Shown: positions 17,504-28,121, counted from the first letter of the stretch. The stretch: 62,328 bases of DNA from an uncultured Lachnospiraceae bacterium (GCA_947086895.1 CAMUAR010000015.1:1-62328); one strand, 5' to 3'. Notes: generated by a model from the sequence alone, not told the origin. Numbers and translations: made by a program.

Positions 17504-17776
17504 CTATAATTTGCGGTAGGCAAAGACTGAAATAATAACGCCGATAACACTGGCGATTGTAATTTTCATGGAAAGACCAAAATGAATAACAATAACGCCG
17601 AGATTTAAAGTGAAATAGCTGTTTTCCCCAGAACCAACGCTGAACTCCTGCCCGTAATTTAACCAGGAAAGCCAGGAGACATCGCGGGCAAGATACCCCA
17701 GAAAACCTCCTACTACAATTCCTGCAAGAATTAAAAGAAACAAAGCCCAGGAATTTTTTCCCCGATCTCGCGCCAT
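17504..17776 (-). CDS. DUF4321 membrane protein
   Basis: A 90-residue protein with two transmembrane helices (about 8-29 and 62-86) and a short extracytoplasmic part; the GxxGGFLGYLAR first helix fits DUF4321, a Clostridia family of unknown role. Three ATGs are close together. The one at 17776 has GGAGG six bases upstream and was chosen over 17782 and 17797. It lies 46 bp before radC, probably heading the radC-mre operon. Confidence 0.8.
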   Translation of the reverse strand: MARDRGKNSWALFLLILAGIVVGGFLGYLARDVSWLSWLNYGQEFSVGSGENSYFTLNLGVIVIHFGLSMKITIASVIGVIISVFAYRKL

Positions 17777-17807
17777 CGCCATCCTCCTTCCATTCATAAT
17801 CTTTTTT

Positions 17808-17836
17808 ATTCTACCATATTTTTTTGTATTTGTATA
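17808..17836 (-). promoter_or_regulatory. Promoter candidate for DUF4321-radC-mre operon
   Basis: Minus-strand TAGAAT (17808-17813) and TATACA (17831-17836) with 17-bp spacing, about 30 bp before the DUF4321 start. It falls in the short AT-rich gap after the upstream PLP enzyme gene. The -35 matches four of six consensus bases. Confidence 0.4.
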
Positions 17837-17851
17837 CTATTAATATGGATT

Positions 17852-19153
17852 TTATTTCAATGACAGTAATCCTGCTTCCAAAAGCTTCTGCGCAGACATC
17901 ATAATCCCGAATTTTGCATGATACCATGTCAAACCGCCCTGGAAATACACCGCATAGGGTTCTGCAAGCGGACCGTCTGCCGATAACTCGATCGAACTGC
18001 CCTGAACAAAAGCTCCTGCTGCCATAATAACATCGGATGTATAACCTGGCATCGGTCCTGGTTCTGGAGTGACAAACGAATCCACCGGAGCCGCTGCCTG
18101 GATACCGTGGCAAAATGCAATCATCGCTTCTTTCGAGCCAAGTGTTACCGCCTGAATAATATCATGCCTTGTCTCTGACCCATTTGGAATTACAAAAAAA
18201 CCGAGCGATTCATATAGATTAGCAGCAAAAACAGCACCTTTTAAAGCTCCTGCTGCCACGGTCGGCGCAAGGAAAAACCCTTGGAAAAACGATTGGTTCA
18301 GTCCCAGTGTAGCACCCACCTCACGACCGAGACCAGGGGCGGTCAAACGGTACGCACATTGTTCCACCAAATCTTGTCTGCCTGCAATATAACCGCCAAT
18401 CGGCGCAAGCCCGCCGCCTGGATTTTTGATCAGCGATCCGACGCACAAATCCGCGCCGACATCCGTCGGTTCGATCGTCTCGATAAATTCCCCATAACAA
18501 TTATCTACCATGCAGATAACATCGGGATTTATCGATTTTATAAACGAGATTAGTTCTCCAATTTTTTCGACAGAAAGCGTCGGTCTCGTCTGATATCCTT
18601 TTGAGCGCTGAATGGTCACCAGTCTTGTACGTTCATTTAACGCGGACTTTATATTGGAATAATCAAAACTTCCGTCCGGCAGCAAGTCAACTTGCCGGTA
18701 AGTCACACCGTACTCGGCAAGGGAACCTGTGCTGTGATCCCCTGATTTTCCGCCAATTCCAATGACTCCTTCCAGTGTGTCATAAGGTTTTCCGACCGGC
18801 GAAAACAGCTCGTCGCCCGGTCTTAAATTTGCAGAGAGCGCGACAGCAAGTGCATGTGTTCCGCAAGTGAGCTGTGGACGCACAAGCGCAGCCTCCGTGT
18901 GGAATGTGTCCGCATACACTGCCTCCAGCGCATCACGCCCGGCATCGTTGTAACCGTACCCTGTAGATGCTTGGAAAAACGATTCGCAAACTTTATTTTT
19001 CTGCATTGCCCTTAATACTTTTAACTGATTGTATTCTGCAATTTCATCGATCGCTTGAAAGCGCGGTGCAAGCTGATCTAGTATTTTTTCGCAGTATTGA
19101 TATAATTCTTGTGAAATTCCAAGCTCCATATAAATTTTATCTGTCCGTTCCAT
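17852..19153 (-). CDS. Methionine gamma-lyase-like PLP enzyme (aluminium-resistance family)
   Basis: A 433-residue fold-type I PLP protein of the family once called aluminium resistance protein (B. subtilis YnbB). The PLP lysine is probably in IQRSKGYQTRP. Other blocks are ASTGYGYNDAGRD, QLTCGTHALAVAL, CMVDNCYGEF and NPGGGLAPIGGYIAG. The substrate is unproven; sulphur amino acids are assumed from family. It follows the 172-residue membrane-protein gene and miaA, a linkage common in Firmicutes, though hfq, often nearby, is not here. Confidence 0.86.
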   Translation of the reverse strand: MERTDKIYMELGISQELYQYCEKILDQLAPRFQAIDEIAEYNQLKVLRAMQKNKVCESFFQASTGYGYNDAGRDALEAVYADTFHTEAALVRPQLTCGTHALAVALSANLRPGDELFSPVGKPYDTLEGVIGIGGKSGDHSTGSLAEYGVTYRQVDLLPDGSFDYSNIKSALNERTRLVTIQRSKGYQTRPTLSVEKIGELISFIKSINPDVICMVDNCYGEFIETIEPTDVGADLCVGSLIKNPGGGLAPIGGYIAGRQDLVEQCAYRLTAPGLGREVGATLGLNQSFFQGFFLAPTVAAGALKGAVFAANLYESLGFFVIPNGSETRHDIIQAVTLGSKEAMIAFCHGIQAAAPVDSFVTPEPGPMPGYTSDVIMAAGAFVQGSSIELSADGPLAEPYAVYFQGGLTWYHAKFGIMMSAQKLLEAGLLSLK

Positions 19154-19195
19154 ATTATTTCCTCCATTTTATCTGATTTATATTTTTTACGAATC

Positions 19196-19714
19196 CTATC
19201 TCTTTTTTCTGGCACTGGCAGCACGTTCTTCACCAGCTTTTTTAATTACAAAGATTACCTTGCGTACAAGATGGTACAACAGCAGTATAATCTCTGTAAA
19301 GCTAAACGCCATAGCGTAAGAAAGTTCTCTTGATGTTTCATATTGCTTTGTCGGATCATTTAATCCAATCACAATCAAAACAATAATTGCAATCAAAAGA
19401 GTACCCTGACCTACACAATAAAATAATGTTCTGTGTATCTGAAAACGAAGCTTTAACTGCCATTCTATGAAAATACTGACCGTAATCATAATTGTGTAAA
19501 GTACTACCATCATGATCAAAAGAGACGAATCCTTTTCCGGCACTGGAATGAAATCCATAGAGAGTGTTAAAAGCGCCATAAGAATTGCATAGAAAACGCC
19601 AAATACAACAGAGCGTTCCTTCGGTGTAAGAAGAGATTTCCGGCGCGGCGGCTGTTCCTTTGCAATTTTTTTTAATTCTGCCACTCCATCCTGCATTTTA
19701 TCTGTTTTATCCAT
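19196..19714 (-). CDS. Four-helix membrane protein of unknown function
   Basis: A 172-residue protein with a charged N-terminal 45 residues followed by four hydrophobic segments (about 45-65, 72-93, 105-127 and 138-160) and a basic tail ending in ARKKR. I do not recognise a family. The frame is open back to 19834, overlapping miaA, but ATG 19714 has GGAGG five bases upstream, leaving a 107-bp gap to miaA. Co-directional with its neighbours and probably in the mutS-mutL-miaA transcript. Confidence 0.65.
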   Translation of the reverse strand: MDKTDKMQDGVAELKKIAKEQPPRRKSLLTPKERSVVFGVFYAILMALLTLSMDFIPVPEKDSSLLIMMVVLYTIMITVSIFIEWQLKLRFQIHRTLFYCVGQGTLLIAIIVLIVIGLNDPTKQYETSRELSYAMAFSFTEIILLLYHLVRKVIFVIKKAGEERAASARKKR

Positions 19715-19821
19715 GTTTTCCTCCATCTCAAAGCCTTCCAATCCGAAGAGTGTATGCTTTATTATTTCCAATAAGTGCCTTTGATACCTGATGATTCCAA
19801 TGGTTTTCCTGCTGACCAATT

Positions 19822-20772
19822 TTAGCAAATCCATGTTTTGGGAAGTTTGTTTAAAAGCTCCTTCAACAGTCGGTTATCGTTATAATCAAATTCTGATTTA
19901 TCAAACCAGATTGCCTGTTTTTCTCTTTTAAACCATGTAAGCTGACGCTTGGCAAAATGCCTTGTATCTTTTTTGATCTGCTCTATCGTTTCTTGTAATG
20001 TTTGTTTGCCTTCAAGATATTCCAAAAGCTCTTTGTAGCCAAGCCCCTGCATAGAAACTGCCGTTTTGGAAAGCCCTCTTTTTTGCAGGCGCTCCACTTC
20101 CGACAACAGCCCGTCTTTTATCATTTCATCTACCCGAAGATTAATCTGCGCATAAAGCAGATCGCGCGGTGCAGTCAGCACAAAATAGTAAAGTTCATAA
20201 GGAGACGTATGCAATTTCTGTTCTTGATTATGTTCTGAAATTTTCTTTCCGGTCTGATGATAGTACTCTAATGCGCGTATTGTCCGCTTTATATTATTTT
20301 TATGAATTTGAGCAGCAGCAGCAGGGTCAATGCCACAGAGTCTTTGGTGCAGCGCGTCAGCACCGTGCAAAGCAGCGAAATGTTCCAGTTCTTCCCGAAA
20401 TTTAAAATCCGTTTCTGTCTCTGTAAAATCGACTGCATTTGTGACAGCTTGAATATAAAATCCTGTTCCGCCGACAATAATAGGGATTTTTCCGCGCGAA
20501 TAGATTTCATCCATCGCCTGTTCTGCAAGCTGCTGAAACAATGCAACATGAAAATCTTCTTCCGGTTCCAGCACATCAATAAGATGGTGCGGCACTTCCT
20601 GCATTTTTGCAGCATCAATTTTCGCGGTGCCGATATCCATGCCGCGGTACACCTGCATGGAATCCGCTGAGATAATTTCTCCCCCGACAGATTTTGCAAG
20701 AGCGATGGAAAGTTTTGTTTTTCCAACTGCGGTCGGTCCAGTCAGCACAATCAACGGTTTTTGGTTCTCCAT
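19822..20772 (-). CDS. miaA: tRNA dimethylallyltransferase
   Basis: A 316-residue enzyme that adds a dimethylallyl group to A37 of tRNAs reading UNN codons. Motifs: P-loop LTGPTAVGKTKLS, SADSMQVYRGMDIGTAK, PHHLIDVLEP, VGGTGFYIQAV and C-terminal KRQLTWFKRE. Length and order are standard. The ribosome site is weak. It follows mutL by 134 bp of AT-rich DNA containing two copies of TTGACAAAG-like sequence, so a separate start of transcription is possible. Confidence 0.95.
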   Translation of the reverse strand: MENQKPLIVLTGPTAVGKTKLSIALAKSVGGEIISADSMQVYRGMDIGTAKIDAAKMQEVPHHLIDVLEPEEDFHVALFQQLAEQAMDEIYSRGKIPIIVGGTGFYIQAVTNAVDFTETETDFKFREELEHFAALHGADALHQRLCGIDPAAAAQIHKNNIKRTIRALEYYHQTGKKISEHNQEQKLHTSPYELYYFVLTAPRDLLYAQINLRVDEMIKDGLLSEVERLQKRGLSKTAVSMQGLGYKELLEYLEGKQTLQETIEQIKKDTRHFAKRQLTWFKREKQAIWFDKSEFDYNDNRLLKELLNKLPKTWIC

Positions 20773-20906
20773 TTCATATCTTTGTCAATTTAACTTTCTT
20801 TGTCAAATTGACTTCCTTTCCAATCAAGACGATGATTAAAAAATAAACTAAATTTATTTATTTTTTAATATATAAATTAAATTATTAGCAAAAATTTATT
20901 TGATGT

Positions 20907-22913
20907 TTATCCTACAATGCGCTTAAACTTTCTTTCAATCTCATGTTTTGTCATTGAGATAATAATCGGTCTCCCATGCGGACAGTGAAATGGATTTTCC
21001 AACTTCATCAGCTCATCCAGCAAAGCTTTTGCCTCCTGATTTGACAGTGTAGAATTTCCCTTTACCGCAGCTTTGCATGAGATAGAAGCAATTCGGTCAA
21101 GAATAATATCCGGTGTGCCAGTAAGCGGTTCCTCCAATAAATTATCCAACATTTCCATAAAAAGAGCTTGTCCGTCCACCCCGTAAATTTCCGCGGGAAC
21201 AGCGTGGATGGAATATGTTCTTTTGCCGAACTCCTCAATCAGAAAACCCAGCGTTTGAAAATAGTCTTTGTAGCGCAGCAAAACTTCTTCCTCCCGAATG
21301 GAAAGAGAAAGAACTGCCGGCGGGCTTAACATCTGCGACGCTCCTTTTTGTACTTCATTCATCCGGCGCACGGTACGCTCATATAAAATTTTCTCATGAG
21401 CCGCATGTTGATCAATAATAAAAAGCTGTTGCTCAAACTCAACAAGCCAGTATGTTCCAAACAACTGCCCGATAATTTGATAACGGTCAGCGGAAGATTT
21501 TTTTAAGAATGCTTCTTTTGTTTCCTCGGCTTCAAACAAAGACATCTGCCGTGCCTTTTCATTATCAGAAAGATGGTTCTTATCCTTTTTTACACAACCC
21601 AATGGATCGGTATCATAATTTTTATTTTCCTGCAGCGTTTTCGCTCTGATTTCGTTTTCATACAGAGCCGCATTGCTATTTACATTGTTTTTTTCTTGAT
21701 CTGCTGTTTGTTTTTCTATTTTTGTTTCCTTTTCTAATTTTTTTTTCGGCTCAAACAGTCCTGCTGCCAATGTTTCCTGAATTGCCTGTTCGCGCACTTT
21801 TTCCGCTTGCCCGCGCAGGTCGGCGCGGCTCATAGTAATTCGATTATGTTCAAACAGCTCCGGCGATGCGGCGTATGTCTTCTTTTCCTTTTGTTTCTGT
21901 GTCAGAACCGCGTCCGGTATCATATTTTTTCCGGCAAGCGCATCCTTCACCGCGCCAAAAACAATCCGGTACAATCCTTCTGTATCGTCAAATCGAACTT
22001 CAAGTTTTGTCGGATGAACATTGACATCAATGCGCTCCGGCGGTATGGAAAGCATCAGTACAGTAAATGGATACTTGTGCTGCATGGTATAAGGCTTATA
22101 TGCCTCCTCGATCGCTTTGCTGATCATGTTGCTTCGAATATATCTCCCGTTGATAAAATAATTTTCGTAGTTTCGGTTACCGCGGGAAATCACAGGTTTT
22201 CCGATAAATCCCAAAATTCCAATATCCCCTGGCTTTCCATCGACCGGCAGCAGTGCTGTCGCCACATCGCGGCCATAAATATGATAAATACAATCCTTTA
22301 AACTGCCGTTTCCAGAAGTTTGAAGCATTGTTTTGTTATTGTTGATAAACTTAAACGCTACTTCTGGGTGGGAAGTTGCAAACCGCTCCATCAGATCACT
22401 GATATAACCAGCCTCGGTCACAGCTGATTTTAAAAACTTCTTTCTGGCTGGCGTATTATAAAATAAATCGCGCACAAGAAAGGTAGTTCCTTCTGGCGCG
22501 CCGACTTCGGAAAATTCCTTTTCTATACCGCCGCTGATAAAATAGCGGTTTCCGGTGAATTCTTCTCTCGTTTTTGTGATAAGTTCCACAACAGCAACAG
22601 AAGCAATGCTTGAGAGCGCTTCTCCGCGAAATCCCAAACTGCGGATTGTCAAAAGGTCAACTGCTGTCATAATCTTGCTTGTCGCATGGCGAAGAAATGC
22701 TGTTCGTATTTCTTCTTTTGGTATGCCTGCGCCATTGTCTGTTACACGGATCAATTTATTTCCGCCCTCTTTGATTTCCACCGTAACAGAACCAGCGCCG
22801 GCATCAACTGCATTTTCTACAAGTTCTTTTACAACAGAAGCCGGGCGTTCGACCACCTCGCCAGCTGCAATCTTATTGATTGTATCCGAATCCAGTATAT
22901 GAATTCCCGCCAT
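20907..22913 (-). CDS. mutL: DNA mismatch repair protein MutL (endonuclease type)
   Basis: A 668-residue GHKL ATPase and mismatch-repair coordinator. ATP-site motifs are KELVENAVDAGA, DNGAGI and FRGEALSSI. A long variable linker (about 350-470, Lys/Glu-rich) leads to the C-terminal dimerisation domain with DQHAAHEKILYE (the metal-binding DQHAxxExxxxE site), SCKAAVKG and CPHGRPIII. This makes it a nicking-type MutL, as expected where MutH is absent. AGGAGGG precedes the ATG; it starts 22 bp after mutS. Confidence 0.96.
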   Translation of the reverse strand: MAGIHILDSDTINKIAAGEVVERPASVVKELVENAVDAGAGSVTVEIKEGGNKLIRVTDNGAGIPKEEIRTAFLRHATSKIMTAVDLLTIRSLGFRGEALSSIASVAVVELITKTREEFTGNRYFISGGIEKEFSEVGAPEGTTFLVRDLFYNTPARKKFLKSAVTEAGYISDLMERFATSHPEVAFKFINNNKTMLQTSGNGSLKDCIYHIYGRDVATALLPVDGKPGDIGILGFIGKPVISRGNRNYENYFINGRYIRSNMISKAIEEAYKPYTMQHKYPFTVLMLSIPPERIDVNVHPTKLEVRFDDTEGLYRIVFGAVKDALAGKNMIPDAVLTQKQKEKKTYAASPELFEHNRITMSRADLRGQAEKVREQAIQETLAAGLFEPKKKLEKETKIEKQTADQEKNNVNSNAALYENEIRAKTLQENKNYDTDPLGCVKKDKNHLSDNEKARQMSLFEAEETKEAFLKKSSADRYQIIGQLFGTYWLVEFEQQLFIIDQHAAHEKILYERTVRRMNEVQKGASQMLSPPAVLSLSIREEEVLLRYKDYFQTLGFLIEEFGKRTYSIHAVPAEIYGVDGQALFMEMLDNLLEEPLTGTPDIILDRIASISCKAAVKGNSTLSNQEAKALLDELMKLENPFHCPHGRPIIISMTKHEIERKFKRIVG

Positions 22914-22935
22914 TCGTTTCCCTCCTGTTATACTT

Positions 22936-25587
22936 TTATTTTATCTTTTCCTGTAGTTCGTAAAGTTTATTTAATGCTGCAATCGGTGTAAAACGGGATA
23001 AATCAAGCGATTTTAATTCGGCAATCACCGGGTCTTTTGAAATATCAAACAGAGAAATCTGCTGAAAACTGTTCTCGTTTTCCACACTTGGTTCTTTTTC
23101 GACTACAATACTTTGCGCTTCTTTTCCTGCTGCATCCGCCAAAAGTTTTGTGCGCTCCGCAATATCATTTTCATTTAAAGTCGCTGCGATCTCTTTTGCG
23201 CGGGCAAGTACCTTTTCAGGAACTCCTGCAAGTTTTGCCACCTGAATTCCATAACTTTTATCTGCACCGCCCTGGATAATTTTGCGCAGAAAAACAATAT
23301 CTTCTCCTGATTCCTTCACTGCAATACAGTAATTATGCACGCCTTGAAGCTGTCCTTCCAATTCCGTCAGTTCGTGATAATGTGTTGCAAACAGCGTTTT
23401 TGCTCCGATACTTGCAGGATTGTTGATATGTTCTGCCACCGCCCAGGCAATGCTCAACCCGTCGAACGTCGATGTGCCTCTCCCGATTTCATCTAAAATA
23501 ACCAAACTGTTTTTTGTCGCATTTCGCAGAATATTGGCGACCTCTGTCATTTCTACCATAAACGTACTTTGACCGGAAGCAAGGTCATCCGACGCGCCCA
23601 CGCGCGTAAAAATCCGGTCAACAATACCGATATCCGCAGACGAGGCAGGAACAAAGCTGCCAATCTGCGCCATCAAAACAATCAGCGCTGTCTGCCGCAT
23701 ATAGGTGGATTTTCCAGCCATATTAGGTCCGGTAATAATGGCAAGTCTGTTCTCCTGGCTGTCAAGCACCGTATCGTTTGCCACAAACAATCCGTCGTCC
23801 AACATGGTTTCCACAACGGGATGCCTGCCGTTTTGTATTGCAATCCGCCCTGATGTATTGATCGAAGGTCTTACATAATGGCTGCGGTCCGCGACAAATG
23901 CAAAAGAAGCAAACACATCAAGTCTTGCCACTGCTTTTGCTGTTCGCTGGATGCGCTCCACCTGGGCGGCGATCTTTTCCCGAATATCGGAAAACAGTTC
24001 ATACTCCAGAGCGACAAGTTTATCTTCCGCATTTAAAATTTTATCTTCCAACGCCTTTAATTCTTCTGTTGTATATCGTTCTGCCCCGCTGAGCGTCTGT
24101 CTGCGAACCCAATCGCTTGGCACAAGATCTTTAAATGAATTTGTCACTTCAAGATAATAGCCGAACACGCGGTTAAATTTTATACGCAAGTTTTTAATGC
24201 CAGTGCGTTCCTTTTCTCTTGCCTCAAGTTCCGCCAGCCAATTTTTTCCCTCTGTTTTTGCGCTTCGCAGTGTATCAACTTCTTTGTCATATCCCTCTAA
24301 GATAATCCCGCCGTCTTTTGTCCCTGCTGGCGGGTCTGGCTCAATCGCGCGGTTTACCAGATCGCACAAGTCTTCAAGAGCATCCATATCCTGAAGAACT
24401 TTTTTTAATTCATCGCTCGCAAAGTTTTCTAACAAACAGCGGATCGGCGGAAGCATCACAAGCGAGGAAGCAAATGAGATCAAGTCGCGCGGATTGGCAC
24501 TGCGGTAGCAAATCCGCCCGATCAGACGTTCCATATCATAGATAGAACCAAGATACTCTCTTAGTTCATCTCTTGTAATGATATCCGAATTTAGTTCTTC
24601 AATTGCATCGAACCTTGCATTAATTTCCTCTTGATAGACCAAAGGCTGCTCGATATAATTTCGCAGAAGTCTTGCTCCCATCGCGGTTTTTGTTTTGTCC
24701 AATACCCACAGTAAGGATCCTCGCTTGGACTTTTCCCGCAAAGTTTCCACAAGCTCAAGATTGCGCCGCGTTGATGTGTCAAGCACCATAGAGCGGCTTG
24801 TTGTATAAGGAGTAATATGCGTTAAATGCTGCAGCGCGGTTTTCTGTGTTTCAATAAGATATTGCAGCACTGCCCCGGCAGCATTGATACCTGTATGATA
24901 ATCTGAAATCCCAATCTCCGAAAGAGAATCCACATGAAAATGTTCTTTCAGTGCTTTCTCACATAAACTTTTGTCGTAATACCAGCGTTCCAAATAGTTT
25001 ACCGCAATGTGACAGCGCTCTTTCAAATCTTCTAAATTGATTCCGCAGGTTAAAAATTCCTGGTTGCATACGATTTCAGCCGGAGCGAACTTATAGATCT
25101 CATCCAAAATTCCGCGGGTTGAATCAACCTCTGTAATATAATAATCCCCCGTTGAAATATCCACGGTTGAAATGCCAAAAACTTTCTTTTCTGCGATAAT
25201 TCCCATCAAATAATTATTTTTTGCGGCGTCCATTGACTGCATATCTACGTTTGTACCAGGAGTTACAATCCGAATAACATCGCGCCGGACAATACCTTTG
25301 GTAAGCTTTGGATCTTCTACTTGCTCGCAGACTGCAACGCGGTAACCTTTTTCGACAAGCTTCGTCAGATAGCCGTCAACTGCGTGATGCGGCACGCCGC
25401 ACATAGGCGCGCGCTCCTCAAGTCCACATGCCTTTCCAGTAAGTGTAAGTTCCAGCTCTTTTGAAGCGATCTGTGCATCCTCAAAAAACATTTCATAGAA
25501 ATCACCAAGCCGATAAAACAAAATACAGTTGGGATACTGTTTCTTCGTCTCCATATATTGCTGCATCATTGGTGTTAATTCTGCCAT
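22936..25587 (-). CDS. mutS: DNA mismatch recognition protein MutS
   Basis: An 883-residue MutS1. The mismatch-binding motif FYEMF (in YRLGDFYEMFFED) is close to the N terminus. The ATPase has Walker A TGPNMAGKST, Walker B region LVILDEIGRGTST and FATHYHEL. The frame is open to 25620, but ATG 25587 with GGAGG upstream gives the canonical N terminus (MAELTPMMQQY). It heads the mutS-mutL pair; the rnhA gene ends 47 bp upstream. Confidence 0.96.
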   Translation of the reverse strand: MAELTPMMQQYMETKKQYPNCILFYRLGDFYEMFFEDAQIASKELELTLTGKACGLEERAPMCGVPHHAVDGYLTKLVEKGYRVAVCEQVEDPKLTKGIVRRDVIRIVTPGTNVDMQSMDAAKNNYLMGIIAEKKVFGISTVDISTGDYYITEVDSTRGILDEIYKFAPAEIVCNQEFLTCGINLEDLKERCHIAVNYLERWYYDKSLCEKALKEHFHVDSLSEIGISDYHTGINAAGAVLQYLIETQKTALQHLTHITPYTTSRSMVLDTSTRRNLELVETLREKSKRGSLLWVLDKTKTAMGARLLRNYIEQPLVYQEEINARFDAIEELNSDIITRDELREYLGSIYDMERLIGRICYRSANPRDLISFASSLVMLPPIRCLLENFASDELKKVLQDMDALEDLCDLVNRAIEPDPPAGTKDGGIILEGYDKEVDTLRSAKTEGKNWLAELEAREKERTGIKNLRIKFNRVFGYYLEVTNSFKDLVPSDWVRRQTLSGAERYTTEELKALEDKILNAEDKLVALEYELFSDIREKIAAQVERIQRTAKAVARLDVFASFAFVADRSHYVRPSINTSGRIAIQNGRHPVVETMLDDGLFVANDTVLDSQENRLAIITGPNMAGKSTYMRQTALIVLMAQIGSFVPASSADIGIVDRIFTRVGASDDLASGQSTFMVEMTEVANILRNATKNSLVILDEIGRGTSTFDGLSIAWAVAEHINNPASIGAKTLFATHYHELTELEGQLQGVHNYCIAVKESGEDIVFLRKIIQGGADKSYGIQVAKLAGVPEKVLARAKEIAATLNENDIAERTKLLADAAGKEAQSIVVEKEPSVENENSFQQISLFDISKDPVIAELKSLDLSRFTPIAALNKLYELQEKIK

Positions 25588-25633
25588 CTTTTCCTCCGTT
25601 ATTTTTCTATGTAATAGCAATTTGATTTTATGA

Positions 25634-26110
25634 TTATTCTACACCATCGTCAATTTGCATACAATCGCTGTCTGCGGCAGCGGTTGCAAGTTTGTCGCAC
25701 CTCTCGTTTTGAGGATGCCCGTTGTGTCCCTTTACCCAATAAAAACTTACTTGATGCGATGACATCGCAGCAAGCAGCCGCTTCCATAAATCAACATTTT
25801 TTACAGGCTCCCCCGTTGGTCTTTTCCAGTTTTTTTTCTGCCATCCCTCAATCCAATGTTCTGAAAATGCTTTTACAAGATATTGGGAGTCTGAGTATAA
25901 TTCAATCTCACACGGCTTTGTCAGAGCTTCCAGTCCTACAATGGCCGCCATCAGTTCCATGCGGTTGTTTGTTGTGCGCACATAGCCCCCGGAATATTCC
26001 CTGATATGTTCTGTACCGCGCCCGTCAATATACGACAGTACCGTTCCATAACCGCCCGGACCATCCGGGTTTCCGCGGGCAGAGCCATCGGTATAAATTG
26101 TAACTTTCAT
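25634..26110 (-). CDS. rnhA: Ribonuclease HI
   Basis: A 158-residue type 1 RNase H that cuts the RNA strand of RNA-DNA hybrids. The acidic active site is visible: D in [13 protein letters not shown] in NNRMELMA, D in YSDSQYL and D near the end in NERCDKLA, plus the [12 protein letters not shown] handle region. AGGGG lies before the ATG. Co-directional with the MutS-like gene upstream (gap 61 bp). Confidence 0.95.
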   Translation of the reverse strand: MKVTIYTDGSARGNPDGPGGYGTVLSYIDGRGTEHIREYSGGYVRTTNNRMELMAAIVGLEALTKPCEIELYSDSQYLVKAFSEHWIEGWQKKNWKRPTGEPVKNVDLWKRLLAAMSSHQVSFYWVKGHNGHPQNERCDKLATAAADSDCMQIDDGVE

Positions 26111-26171
26111 ACAAAATCCCCTTTCTGTGTTGCTTTCAAATCCCCTCTTAATTTTAAACCAAATTCTTTTG

Positions 26172-27851
26172 TTACAGTTGTTCGATCAAACCCCATTCTC
26201 CAGTTTCTTCAAAACGCTTTGCGCGCTCCTTTGCACGGTTGGTAATTCGGTCGGCATAGCCGAGCATTTTTAAAAGTTTGATTGCATTTTTTGAGACGGC
26301 GCGTCCGTTATAAAGCTTGTAATCAAACAATACCTTATCATCTTCCACATACTCCTGAAAATGATAATTTGAATATTGTTCTTCCAAAATATGCGTCAGT
26401 TCAATGTCGTGAGTCGCCGCAAAACAAATCGCATTTCTTGAAGCAAAATCCGACAAAATTTCTGCTGAAGCTGCAATGCGCTCCAATGTGTTTGTACCGC
26501 GAAGCACTTCATCGACAAAACAAAGCATTGGTATTTTATCATTCAGACGGTCTGCAATTCGTTTCAGTGATTTAATTTCAACAATATAATAGCTTTCCTT
26601 GCTAAAAATATCATCCCGCAAAGCCATGGACGAAGCAACTTGAAAAAAGCTTGCATGGTACTTTTGAGCCATCGCAGTATTGATGGTCTGGGCAAGAATG
26701 GCATTGATGGCAAGCGTTTTGATAAATGTTGATTTTCCAGAAGCATTTGATCCGGTAATCAGCACGCTTCTTGACTCTTTTAACGACGCTTTCACAGGCT
26801 CGTCCAACATTGGATGATAGATTTCTTCTGCATCCAAAAACGGCTTATCCTCCTGGAAAAGCTTTGGTACACACCAATCGCGCATCAACACGCGAAACGA
26901 CGCGGCTGCAATCATCGCGTCCAAGTATCCTGCCGTCTCAAAAAGTTTTGTCAGTTCCGCTTCATTATTATCAAATACCTTCATCATCTGATTGAATTTA
27001 ATCAAGTCAATATGAAACAGCATTCGAACATAATCGACAAGCCCTTCCAGCAAATCTCCAGTAGGACGCTTTCCTGCTACAATGCGCGCGCCTTTTCGGA
27101 AACCTGCAAATACCTTTAAAGTCGAGGCAATTTTTTCGGTGTACGCGGAGATTTCTTTGTCCGAGAGCAGAGACAACGCTTTCATACTGTCCATCATACG
27201 AATCAAATGAGATACAACAGTAAAATACTTTTCAATCTCACTCTTTCTTTTATAATACGTAAATGCATTATAAATACCAACAAAAATAATAGCCAAAACA
27301 CCGGCTACAGGCTGAATAAAAATTCCGGCAAACGCTGCAATCATCGCTGCAATACTGGCATAATGAGCGGTATTTCCCTCCCGTTTCAGCAGATGCAGCA
27401 AGTGAATGTACTCATAAACGGAAATATTTTTTTCTTTTCCCATTCGCATAAACTGTTCCTGCAGGGACTGCCTGGCTTGTTTGTTTTTGATAAAATGCTC
27501 CATCAGCCGGTTTCTTTCCGCCAATTCTTCTTTGGAAAAGCTTAAGCGGTGAAGCATTGCAAACAAGTACTCCTCCCCTGCTGCCGAGCCAGTGTTGTTT
27601 ATCGTCATAAAAATCTGATCCATATCGAGATCGTTCCATGTAATCGAATCGATCTCCCCGACATCTTTTTCAAGCTGATTGTAATAAAATTGGAGCGAGT
27701 GGTATTTTTCTTCGGTGTATTCTTCGGTCGGTACCTGCCCCCACTCTTTTTCCATTTTGCGATATAACTTTTCTTTGTATCTTTTTTCATCGTAGATACT
27801 TTTGATAAACAGAGCCGCGAGAACAGCCACTGCAATTCCGATATAAAGCAT
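26172..27851 (-). CDS. Membrane-associated MutS-like ATPase
   Basis: A 559-residue protein with a MutS-type ABC ATPase at the C terminus (Walker [12 protein letters not shown] near residue 365, Walker B region [25 protein letters not shown]) and a helical lever-like middle. Unlike MutS1 it has no mismatch-binding domain. The N terminus is a transmembrane helix (residues 1-18), and a second hydrophobic hairpin lies near 165-205. Such proteins sit in the broader MutS family with unknown role; repair function should not be assumed. A good promoter lies about 100 bp upstream. Confidence 0.82.
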   Translation of the reverse strand: MLYIGIAVAVLAALFIKSIYDEKRYKEKLYRKMEKEWGQVPTEEYTEEKYHSLQFYYNQLEKDVGEIDSITWNDLDMDQIFMTINNTGSAAGEEYLFAMLHRLSFSKEELAERNRLMEHFIKNKQARQSLQEQFMRMGKEKNISVYEYIHLLHLLKREGNTAHYASIAAMIAAFAGIFIQPVAGVLAIIFVGIYNAFTYYKRKSEIEKYFTVVSHLIRMMDSMKALSLLSDKEISAYTEKIASTLKVFAGFRKGARIVAGKRPTGDLLEGLVDYVRMLFHIDLIKFNQMMKVFDNNEAELTKLFETAGYLDAMIAAASFRVLMRDWCVPKLFQEDKPFLDAEEIYHPMLDEPVKASLKESRSVLITGSNASGKSTFIKTLAINAILAQTINTAMAQKYHASFFQVASSMALRDDIFSKESYYIVEIKSLKRIADRLNDKIPMLCFVDEVLRGTNTLERIAASAEILSDFASRNAICFAATHDIELTHILEEQYSNYHFQEYVEDDKVLFDYKLYNGRAVSKNAIKLLKMLGYADRITNRAKERAKRFEETGEWGLIEQL

Positions 27852-27949
27852 AGCAAAACCTCACTTTTGTTGTTTTTAAACATTCTGTCTGAAACTGCCG
27901 AAATTTTCAGAACGTATAACGCTTTTACAACCGATTTTTGTCTTTTGCC

Positions 27950-27978
27950 ATTATACCTCTTTTGGTTGGAAAATGCAA
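27950..27978 (-). promoter_or_regulatory. Sigma-A-type promoter of the MutS-like ATPase gene
   Basis: Minus-strand TATAAT (27950-27955) and TTGCAT (27973-27978) with 17-bp spacing, leaving a leader of about 95 bp before ATG 27851. Probably also serves rnhA and mutS, which follow closely. Confidence 0.6.
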
Positions 27979-28067
27979 AAAAAACTTTTATATTTCCTTT
28001 GCCAAGGACGGTATAATCAAGCAGGAAAGAAATTTTTTCATTGATTGATTTTTCTGAATGTCTGTAC

Positions 28068-28098
28068 AAAAAACGCGCCAGTATTTACCGACGCGCTT
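28068..28098 (-). terminator. Intrinsic terminator of the NlpC/P60 gene
   Basis: Minus-strand hairpin formed by 28074-28095 (outer CGCG paired with CGCG, nine pairs including two wobbles, four-base loop), followed by TTTTTT at 28073-28068. It starts 24 bp after the stop at 28122. Confidence 0.8.
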
Positions 28099-28121
28099 CT
28101 AATTTACAAAAAATATAATAT

